A DNA stretch of 15,637 nucleotides from Bacteroidales bacterium UBA1797 (GTDB taxonomy: Bacteria > Bacteroidota > Bacteroidia > Bacteroidales > VadinHA17): contig DCFT01000128.1 in NCBI GenBank assembly GCA_002319885.1, forward strand, positions 44,714-60,350. The letters are read 5' to 3'. Under the pieces are notes generated by a model that ran no database searches, had not been told where the DNA came from, and saw only the letters and a list, made by a program, of their open reading frames with translations. Below are positions 1 to 6,787 of the stretch, piece by piece. Numbering within the stretch: position 1 is the stretch's first letter; each line of letters begins with the position of its first letter. The position numbers were made by a program, and so were the translations under genes.

Positions 1-86
1 AGCTATCGGGACGGAACTTTGTGAACTTTGTGAAAAACCTTTGTAACCTTTGTGGTTAATGGATTTCAACCTTTCGAACAGCCCCA
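1..86. repeat. Truncated intergenic repeat, copy 1
   Basis: The segment starts with AGCTATCGGGAC, probably half of a CCCGAT/ATCGGG palindrome cut by the window edge. It continues with 9-bp tandem units (GAACTTTGT at 14-22 and 23-31, AACCTTTGT at 36-44 and 45-53), then TGGTTAATGGATTTCAAC and an AACAGCCC tail. Read in reverse complement, it aligns along its length with the left half of the repeat at 1944-2013, including GGGCTGTT, GAAATCCATTAACCACAAAGG and TCCCGAT blocks. The two copies are therefore inverted relative to each other and flank the aminopeptidase gene. It ends about 23 bases before that gene's ATG, so it may supply part of its upstream region. No coding capacity is apparent. Confidence 0.7.
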
Positions 87-108
87 ATATTTTATCCGCC
101 TTTATAAA

Positions 109-1902
109 ATGAATAACACCGAGAAGCTCTCCTCCCTGAGGAAAGCAATGAAGGAAAATCTTACAGACGTCTATATAATTCCATCAACTGACCCTCATAT
201 AGGTGAATATGTCCCCGGTCATTGGCAAATAATTAGGTGGTTAACAGGTTTTACCGGTTCCGCTGCAACAGTTGTTATAACAGAATCATTTGCCGGTTTA
301 TGGACCGATTCACGGTATTATATTCAGGCTGAGAAACAGCTCATTGATACAGGTTTTGTACTGATGAAACCTTCATCAGGCGTAAAGTATGACTTCGTAT
401 TCTGGCTGACTGATAATATTGATTCAGGTAGTAAAATTGCACTTAATGGCAGAATATTTTCCATTGACCTGACCCGGAAGATAGAAAAGTCGTTGGTAAA
501 CAAAAAGATATTATTCGATTTTGATAGTGATCTGATTTCCTCAATATGGACCAATCGTCCCGATATGCCCAACAATCCTGCGTTTGATCATTCTGTTTAT
601 TTTTGCGGAAAAGAGCGGGCAGTTAAGATTGCTGATGTCAGGGAAGTTATGAGAATGAAAGAAATTGATTATCATCTTCTTACTTCACTTGATGATATAA
701 TGTGGATGCTAAATATCAGGGGAAGTGATATTCCGTACAGTCCTGTGGTGATATCGTTTGCTATTGTGGGTAAAGAACAGGTACTTCTTTTTATAGAAGA
801 GAGTAAGATTCCATTAAAACTTGCTGCAGTGTTCGATAAGCTCGAGGTTGTTATGTTGCCTTATGAAGAAACAGCCGGTATTCTGTCATCATTACCATCT
901 GACTCTTCAATACTGCTTAATCAGGCAACTACCTCATCGGTATTATTCAATTCTGTTCCGCCCGGGATGAAAATTACAGAAGATCTGACAATTCCAACTC
1001 AGTTGAAAGCAGTTAAGAACAAAACTGAAATTGATAACATAGGGAAGGTAATGATCAAAGATGGAGTGGCACTTACCCGGTTCTTCTTCTGGCTCGAAAA
1101 GAATATTGGGTCGGATCTGTTAACAGAGCTTTCACTGGGTGAAAAGATAAACAGCTTCAGGTCTGAAAACGAGAACTATCTTGGACCGAGTTTTTCAACA
1201 ATTGTTGCATTTAAAGATCATGGTGCTTTACCCCATTATTCCGCGACGAATGAATCAGATAAAGCAATAGACACTGATGGTATTCTGTTGATCGATTCCG
1301 GTGGTCAGTATCTTGATGGTACCACAGACATTACAAGAACTATTGCAATAGGCAGACCTTCCGGCAGGCAGAAACAGGATTTTTCTCTGGTACTAAAAGG
1401 AACGATTAATCTTGCTCTTGCAAAATTTCCTGATGGTACGAAAGGTTATCAGCTTGACGTGTTAGCACGTAAGGCTCTATGGGAGAATGGTCTTAATTAT
1501 GGGCATGGTACAGGACATGGTGTTGGTTTCTGCCTTAATGTCCATGAGGGCCCTCAAAATATTGGGCAAGGATCAGGCGGTACCTCAAAAACTGTTATCA
1601 AACCCGGCATGCTCATTTCCGATGAACCAGCAATTTACAGGGAGGGTGAATATGGTATCAGAATAGAAAACCTGATTCTTTGTTTTGAAGAGGAGGAAAC
1701 TGAATTCGGAAATTTCCTGAAATTTGATACAGTTTCTCTATGCTTTATTGATAAATCTCTGATTGATATATCTTTACTGGACAAGAAAGAGATCGACTGG
1801 CTAAATTCGTATCATGCTGAAGTTTATGAAAAACTCAGCCCCTATTTATCCGGTGAAGAAAAAGAGTGGCTAAAAGAAAAAACAAGCAGTATCTGCCGCT
1901 AA
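109..1902 (+). CDS. Xaa-Pro aminopeptidase (aminopeptidase P, peptidase family M24B)
   Basis: A 597-residue metallopeptidase expected to remove the N-terminal residue from peptides with proline in second position. It has no signal peptide, so it should act in the cytoplasm in peptide turnover. Two creatinase-type N-terminal domains cover about residues 1-310 and a pita-bread M24 catalytic domain about 315-535, followed by the C-terminal extension typical of the long three-domain form. All five metal ligands are visible: Asp396 and Asp407 in the DSGGQYLDGTTDITRT block, His470 in GTGHGVG, Glu506 in SDEPA and Glu520 in GIRIEN. The spacing matches that of human XPNPEP1. The ATG at 109 is preferred over an in-frame GTG at 52, because the extra residues would be encoded by the repeat at 1-86 and because domain 1 begins just after Met 109. 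The gene is intact and converges on the glycosidase gene. It is probably functionally unrelated to the carbohydrate genes. Confidence 0.95.
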   Translation: MNNTEKLSSLRKAMKENLTDVYIIPSTDPHIGEYVPGHWQIIRWLTGFTGSAATVVITESFAGLWTDSRYYIQAEKQLIDTGFVLMKPSSGVKYDFVFWLTDNIDSGSKIALNGRIFSIDLTRKIEKSLVNKKILFDFDSDLISSIWTNRPDMPNNPAFDHSVYFCGKERAVKIADVREVMRMKEIDYHLLTSLDDIMWMLNIRGSDIPYSPVVISFAIVGKEQVLLFIEESKIPLKLAAVFDKLEVVMLPYEETAGILSSLPSDSSILLNQATTSSVLFNSVPPGMKITEDLTIPTQLKAVKNKTEIDNIGKVMIKDGVALTRFFFWLEKNIGSDLLTELSLGEKINSFRSENENYLGPSFSTIVAFKDHGALPHYSATNESDKAIDTDGILLIDSGGQYLDGTTDITRTIAIGRPSGRQKQDFSLVLKGTINLALAKFPDGTKGYQLDVLARKALWENGLNYGHGTGHGVGFCLNVHEGPQNIGQGSGGTSKTVIKPGMLISDEPAIYREGEYGIRIENLILCFEEEETEFGNFLKFDTVSLCFIDKSLIDISLLDKKEIDWLNSYHAEVYEKLSPYLSGEEKEWLKEKTSSICR

Positions 1903-1943
1903 TTTCCACTATAAGAAAAATTATCTAAAAAACGAGAATTTAC

Positions 1944-2126
1944 GGGCTGTTGAATAAGTCGAAATCCATTAACCACAAAGGTCACAAAGTCCCGTCCCGA
2001 TTGCTATCGGGAGTTATCTGGAAGGCGCAAAGTTCACAAAGAATTTAAAGCTAGGGTCCTAGCTTTGTGCCCTTTGTGATTTCTTAGTGTGCTTTGTGGT
2101 TAAAAAGGATTTTTTCCACAACCACA
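1944..2126. repeat. Palindromic intergenic repeat, copy 2
   Basis: This non-coding segment lies between convergent genes. Its core, 1969-2103, is bounded by 12-bp perfect inverted ends, TTAACCACAAAG at 1969-1980 and CTTTGTGGTTAA at 2092-2103. Inside are TCCCGAT-TGCT-ATCGGGA (1995-2012), AAAGCTAGG-GT-CCTAGCTTT (2047-2066), several CACAAAG units in both orientations, and TTCTTAGTGT (2081-2090). A left flank, GGGCTGTTGAA...GAAATCC (1944-1966), is also present in copy 1. On the right, TGTGGTT (2095-2101) can pair with AACCACA (2120-2126). There is no transposase, so it resembles a miniature or REP-like element. Its role could be passive, or it could serve as a bidirectional transcription boundary. 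Confidence 0.75.
2047..2066. other. Perfect 9-bp hairpin at convergent gene junction
   Basis: AAAGCTAGG (2047-2055) and CCTAGCTTT (2058-2066) are exact reverse complements around GT. A longer arm is possible because CACAAAG at 2035-2041 complements CTTTGTG at 2072-2078. Neither strand shows a T-run directly after the stem, so it is not a classical intrinsic terminator. Its place, 145 bases after the aminopeptidase stop and 75 bases after the glycosidase stop, would let it limit converging transcripts or protect 3' ends. The structure is seen in the sequence; the function is inferred. Confidence 0.4.
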
Positions 2127-2140
2127 GGAGGGATCTTGAT

Positions 2141-4210
2141 TTATTTTCCGTGCCTCAACAAATCCTCCATGAGGACAACATCCATTACCGGAAATTCAGT
2201 TATCCTTAGTCTTGCACATCCATATGGGACAAGTGTAATAATTTCAGCATCTCCCTCTGGTTTTACAGGGCTGACAGGAGGAACGTCTGCAGAATTATCC
2301 TTCATTCTCCACTCCGGAATTTTCATGCCTCTGGCTTTTATAATGACAGGAGCCTCACGGGTTGATACTAAATATTTCCCTGAATCAGCTGACCATATCA
2401 TATCTCCGGTATCTGAAAAAGGATACTTGCCTGGGGTGGTTTCTGTCACTTGAATTCCCCGCATAATATTGTTTTTACTAATAAGTAATCCGTAATTCCA
2501 TGAACTTTTTGGATCAATCTCCCAGTCTATGCTTCCTTTATAACTAAAATTATCATAATTGATTTTGACGCTTTTATACTCTTTATCAATCCGTAGTGAA
2601 AAATATAACGGACCGCGTAAGATAGCTATTGAATTATTGTACGCCTTCTCAACGCGTAACTTCATTGGCAGATCCACAAAAATCTGATCTCCATTTCTCC
2701 ATCTCTCCTTAATTCTGTATGTTGAGATGTTTTTGATTTTAATATTTCTGCCTTTGAATCTTATATTTATCGAATCGGCCCAGGCCGGAATCCTGATATC
2801 TATTGGAAACCTTACAGCTTTCTCCGTATTAATTGTAAGCTTAACGGATCCATTGAACGGATAGTCTGTTTCTTCTGAAATTGTCACCTCTCTGCCGTTC
2901 CCTACTCTGGCTTTTACTTCAGATGGTCCGTAAGCTGCAAGGGCAAGACCATTATCATTCGTTGCCATCCACATACTCTCAATAAACTTAGGCCATCCCT
3001 GATGCATATTTGCCAGACAGCATGCAAAGTCAGGCATTAGTCCGTAAATATTTGAATAGTCACCATTTGAGCTCCAGTCTCTTTTTGCCGCCGATACCAG
3101 TACCTGGTTTGCCTGCTGATCATACTGATGTGCCCACATATCAGGAGTGGTTGTACCGGGCAGCGAATTGTATGCAAGCAATTCGAGCCGGTCAGCCAAA
3201 GTATTTGTTCCAAAGATCTCATATAGCTCTTCAAGGGAAAACATATACTCTACTACAGAGCATAACTCTGATCCCTGAGCAGGGCTTTTTCCTGACAGAT
3301 GTTCATCGCCCGAGAATCTGCCTCCGGGTTGTCCATGGTTAAGATCGTATTTTTCAATTCCTGAGAAGACAGCTTTTTTAAATCTTTCATCTTTAGATTG
3401 CTGATACCATAAACCGGGGTATTTTATTGCCATTGCATTATTTACTACATGTGCAGTCAGACCTTCAGGTCCCCAGTTGTATGGAACTTTTTTATCTGCT
3501 ACAGCCGTTGAATCCCACGGGAATTTTTCATAATAGGATGTCCAGTCAAAACTGTTTTTCTCAATTGAGCTTATTGTTTCAAGTATCCATTGTTCTCCAG
3601 TCTGTCTGTATAGCCAGTAGCCGGTAACAGCATTTTCCATTGCCCTTACCCCCCTCCAGTCTTTATCAGGCCAGTCAGGTTTAGAGTCATGCAGATATCT
3701 GAAGTATTTTGTAAGTACATTCAGAGCTCTTTTATCTCCGCTGGCTTCATAATACTGCATCAGAACCTTGTTTGCAACAGCGAGGGGCCAACGATCCTTG
3801 TTTTTAGCCGGACCATACCAGCCGGTATCATTACTGCTTGCAAGTATCGGTTCAATCCAGGTTTTTACTTTGTTAATAAGATGCTCGTCGTTAAGAAGGT
3901 ATGCGACAGGAACCAGGCCGTCGAGATAATAGGGTCCCCGTTCCCACGTTTCTCCGGTTCCACCGTGCCACGATGAATTGACAATATCGGGCCAGAAATC
4001 GTCGAGATTTCCGGTAAGTCCTTCTGCCTGATCCTCCAATTGTGACTTCAACCATCCGGCCGGCTTTACAGTTCCCAGAGGAAGTCTTATGTATGCATTG
4101 CTGAGCAACGGTTCGGTATTGCCTTTGTAATTGGTATTAAAACTTTGTTTTCCGCAACCAGTCAATATGAGCGATGCTATAAGAGATGTTACATAGATGT
4201 ACTTGTTCAT
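2141..4210 (-). CDS. GH127-like (DUF1680) glycoside hydrolase lipoprotein
   Basis: A 689-residue exported protein. The N-terminus has a short hydrophobic signal and a lipobox, LTGC, with Cys19 as the lipidated residue. An (alpha/alpha)6-barrel catalytic region spans about residues 45-420, followed by beta-sandwich domains. The zinc-thiolate signature of GH127 beta-L-arabinofuranosidases is present: Glu315 and Cys317 in SELCSVVEY, and Cys397-Cys398 in FACCLANMHQGW. The E-x-C to CC spacing is close to that of Bifidobacterium HypBA1. In that enzyme a zinc-bound Cys is the nucleophile; Cys398 would correspond here. Glu303 in GDEHLSG is a candidate acid/base. The likely substrate is a furanoside such as L-arabinofuranose, but this group also contains other specificities, so the substrate is not assigned. 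No acidic surface-export signal follows the Cys, so a periplasmic location is possible. The first ATG is at 4210; an earlier TTG at 4234 only adds eight residues before the signal. The stop of the upstream permease gene is 32 bp away, suggesting co-transcription. Confidence 0.85.
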   Translation of the reverse strand: MNKYIYVTSLIASLILTGCGKQSFNTNYKGNTEPLLSNAYIRLPLGTVKPAGWLKSQLEDQAEGLTGNLDDFWPDIVNSSWHGGTGETWERGPYYLDGLVPVAYLLNDEHLINKVKTWIEPILASSNDTGWYGPAKNKDRWPLAVANKVLMQYYEASGDKRALNVLTKYFRYLHDSKPDWPDKDWRGVRAMENAVTGYWLYRQTGEQWILETISSIEKNSFDWTSYYEKFPWDSTAVADKKVPYNWGPEGLTAHVVNNAMAIKYPGLWYQQSKDERFKKAVFSGIEKYDLNHGQPGGRFSGDEHLSGKSPAQGSELCSVVEYMFSLEELYEIFGTNTLADRLELLAYNSLPGTTTPDMWAHQYDQQANQVLVSAAKRDWSSNGDYSNIYGLMPDFACCLANMHQGWPKFIESMWMATNDNGLALAAYGPSEVKARVGNGREVTISEETDYPFNGSVKLTINTEKAVRFPIDIRIPAWADSINIRFKGRNIKIKNISTYRIKERWRNGDQIFVDLPMKLRVEKAYNNSIAILRGPLYFSLRIDKEYKSVKINYDNFSYKGSIDWEIDPKSSWNYGLLISKNNIMRGIQVTETTPGKYPFSDTGDMIWSADSGKYLVSTREAPVIIKARGMKIPEWRMKDNSADVPPVSPVKPEGDAEIITLVPYGCARLRITEFPVMDVVLMEDLLRHGK

Positions 4211-4242
4211 TGTAATACAATTTTTTTGCCTCAATCAGATTG

Positions 4243-6606
4243 CTATTCTGTCTTCAGTGCTCTTGCCGGATTCATTACTGAAGCCTGGTAGGCTTTATAA
4301 CTTATTGTTAAGAATGTTATCAGGAATGTAAGCAGTGCAGCTATCAGTAATAGTGGCACACCTATCTTAGTGCGGTAGACATAATTCTCAAGCCATTTGC
4401 TCATAATGAAATAAGCCAGCGGGACTGCAATTACAATTCCGATTGCCACGAGTATCAGAAAATCTTTTGAGATCAATCCTAGTATCTTATTTTCGTTCGC
4501 TCCGAACACTTTCCTTATGCCAATTTCTTTCGTACGTTGTTCTACCATATATGAGGCTAAGCCAAATAATCCCAGACAGGCAATGAGAATAGCCAGTATT
4601 GTAAACATTGTAAATATTAATCCTCGCTTTTCATCTGCTTCAAACTGATGGTTAAATCTTTCAGAAAGATATGTATAAGCGAATGGCTGATCGGGGAAAA
4701 TTTCCTTCCATTTCTTTTCGATAAAACTCAGCGTTTGATTAGTTTCGGTACCGCTCAGTTTAATGTAGATTATATTATTCATAGGCCGGTAAAGAAGCAT
4801 CAGCGATTCAATTGCATTGTACATTCCGGTCTGATGATAATCCTTCATTAAGCCGATTACCCTGCCATCAATAAAAGGCTTTAATTCAACCTTTTTGCCA
4901 ATAGGATCAGTCCAATTCATTCTTTTGGCAAATGTTTCATTTACCACAACTCCGGTTAGCGTGTCTGATGGCATATCCTGCTGAAAATTACGTCCCTTAA
5001 GTATTTTTATTCCAAGTGTCTCAATAAAATCATAATCGACCACAGCAAAATTCACACCCCGTTGTGACATACCCTGATCTGTTTCCACGTTAAAGATAAC
5101 CTTCCCTGAACCGTCACCCACTCCCGTATTTGTTGATGTTACATATTTTATATTCTGGTTCTCATGCAGAACCTGTTTCAGAACAGGATACTTTCTTACC
5201 ATCGGTCCGTTTAGCTGCAGACTAATGACATCCTTCTGGTCAAATCCCTGATCTGCAGTCTTGAGGTAATTCAATTGTCTGAATACGACCAGTGTACAGA
5301 TTATCATTATCACAGAAACAGTAAACTGTATCACAACCAGGATTTTTCTAAAAAGACTGCCTGCTGATCCCTGCGTAATCTCACCTTTAAGCACTGTAAC
5401 CGGACTGAATCGTGAAAGGAAAAATGCGGGATAGCTTCCTCCGAAAATACCAACGATAATTATTACAGCGAGCAGGCTAAGTAATACAACAGGACTATAA
5501 ATGATATGGAGATCAAACGATTTTCCGGCGAGAAGATTGAATTTAGGCAATAATACTATAATTAGAATAATACTGATAAGAAGGGAAATAACGGTATATA
5601 CGAGTGATTCTGATAAAAACTGCATCACCAGCGGTCCACGGCGTGAGCCAACAACTTTTCTCAAACCCACTTCACGCGCCCGTCTTGTTGATCGTGCCGT
5701 AGCCAGGTTCATATAATTCATAGCTGCAATGAGAACAAGAAAGATTGCAACAATTAAAAAAATGTAAACATATGTGATACTGCCTGTTGGTTCCGGTTCA
5801 TTCGCATTTGTTGAATAAAGATGAATCCGGGTAAGCGGCTCAAGATGGTATTTGATTGATATATTCAAAGGCCCGAAAATAGTCTTCATATAAGCATCAT
5901 ACATGCCTTCCATCTTAGTCTCGAAAGCCTTGACATCAAATTTTTCAGGAAATAGCAGGTATGTGTATACTCCGAAATTACCCCAGCTTCCGAGTTGCTT
6001 AGGCAAGTTATTCCTTGAAGCCACGGCATCAAACCGGAAATGTGAGTTAGTTGGAACATCCTGAATTACTCCGGTGACTTCGTAGGTATCGGTACCGGTA
6101 GTAAGAGTTTTTCCTATAGGATCGGTCTTTCCAAAGTATTTATTTGCAATTTTTTCAGTGAGAATGATCTTTTTCGGTGCGAGCAAGGCAGATTTTACCT
6201 CGCCTTTTAAGACTTTATAAGTGAATATGTCAAACAAGGTCGAATCAACGTAATAAAAGTTTTCTTCATTGAATTCTTTGTCTTCATATTTATAAAGAGC
6301 ACGTGGCATATTTATAAACCTGACGAATGACTGTACTTCAGGATAATCATGTGCTACCTGAGGTCCGAACGGTATTTGTGCAACAATCCATGTAAATTGG
6401 TCGTCAGGTTCTTTTATAGAGCTTGAAACCCGGTAGATACGGTCGGCTTTTTCATGGTACCTGTCATAGCTCAATTCATCGGACACATAAATTATGAGGA
6501 ATATGGCACTTGTGATACCAAGTGTTAATCCAAGAACATTCAGAATACTGTAACCTAAGTGTTTACGGATATGTCTGAAAGCTGTTTTTATAAGGTTCTT
6601 TAACAT
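4243..6606 (-). CDS. ABC transporter permease, FtsX/MacB-like (eight-TM)
   Basis: A 787-residue inner-membrane protein with two FtsX-type halves. Transmembrane segments are predicted by eye at about 21-43, 277-299, 331-353, 371-395, 420-442, 664-686, 714-736 and 750-770. Large extracytoplasmic MacB-like domains lie at about 45-270 and 445-655. Each half carries a coupling-type motif, REVGLRK (311-317) and KEIGIRK (693-699), each followed by a basic VxG/FGA segment, as expected for contact with a cytoplasmic ATPase. No ATPase gene is in the window, so it must use a partner encoded elsewhere. Relatives move or extract lipids, lipoproteins, peptides or antibiotics, or pass mechanical signals; sugar import is not typical of the family. 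The gene is intact and starts at ATG 6606. It is probably the first gene of an operon with the GH127-like lipoprotein. The substrate is unknown. Confidence 0.9.
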   Translation of the reverse strand: MLKNLIKTAFRHIRKHLGYSILNVLGLTLGITSAIFLIIYVSDELSYDRYHEKADRIYRVSSSIKEPDDQFTWIVAQIPFGPQVAHDYPEVQSFVRFINMPRALYKYEDKEFNEENFYYVDSTLFDIFTYKVLKGEVKSALLAPKKIILTEKIANKYFGKTDPIGKTLTTGTDTYEVTGVIQDVPTNSHFRFDAVASRNNLPKQLGSWGNFGVYTYLLFPEKFDVKAFETKMEGMYDAYMKTIFGPLNISIKYHLEPLTRIHLYSTNANEPEPTGSITYVYIFLIVAIFLVLIAAMNYMNLATARSTRRAREVGLRKVVGSRRGPLVMQFLSESLVYTVISLLISIILIIVLLPKFNLLAGKSFDLHIIYSPVVLLSLLAVIIIVGIFGGSYPAFFLSRFSPVTVLKGEITQGSAGSLFRKILVVIQFTVSVIMIICTLVVFRQLNYLKTADQGFDQKDVISLQLNGPMVRKYPVLKQVLHENQNIKYVTSTNTGVGDGSGKVIFNVETDQGMSQRGVNFAVVDYDFIETLGIKILKGRNFQQDMPSDTLTGVVVNETFAKRMNWTDPIGKKVELKPFIDGRVIGLMKDYHQTGMYNAIESLMLLYRPMNNIIYIKLSGTETNQTLSFIEKKWKEIFPDQPFAYTYLSERFNHQFEADEKRGLIFTMFTILAILIACLGLFGLASYMVEQRTKEIGIRKVFGANENKILGLISKDFLILVAIGIVIAVPLAYFIMSKWLENYVYRTKIGVPLLLIAALLTFLITFLTISYKAYQASVMNPARALKTE

Positions 6607-6679
6607 AATAAAAGGAATAAGAGTAAATGGACTATGTAGATAATAGGTTCTGGTTTAAAGTTATACTAAAAAATATATG

Positions 6680-6702
6680 ATATCTTTAATAAAGTAAGAT
6701 AT
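6680..6702. promoter_or_regulatory. AT-rich dyad upstream of permease gene
   Basis: ATATCTT (6680-6686) and AAGATAT (6696-6702) form a perfect 7-bp inverted repeat with a 9-base spacer. An overlapping smaller dyad, CTTTA-A-TAAAG, lies at 6684-6694. The site is 74 bases upstream of the permease ATG within a 181-bp non-coding gap. It has the geometry of a dimeric regulator site, but AT-rich DNA produces such dyads by chance and no consensus is recognised. No good -33/-7 pair was found beside it. Confidence 0.3.
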
Positions 6703-6787
6703 TAACACTAGATTAACCTTTTTCGTTTCCTGGATCGGGCAGATGGGCTCCAATACCTGTTTTAGAAATGCGACATTCATTTTATTT

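Noticed and set aside
2094..2453. 119-codon plus-strand open frame over the 3' end of the GH127-like gene
   Set aside because: It runs antisense to a well-supported gene, starts in the repeat, and its product shows no recognisable domain.
3010..3342. 110-codon plus-strand open frame inside the GH127-like gene
   Set aside because: It is antisense to the zinc-site coding region; composition and lack of domains mark it as a shadow of the real frame.
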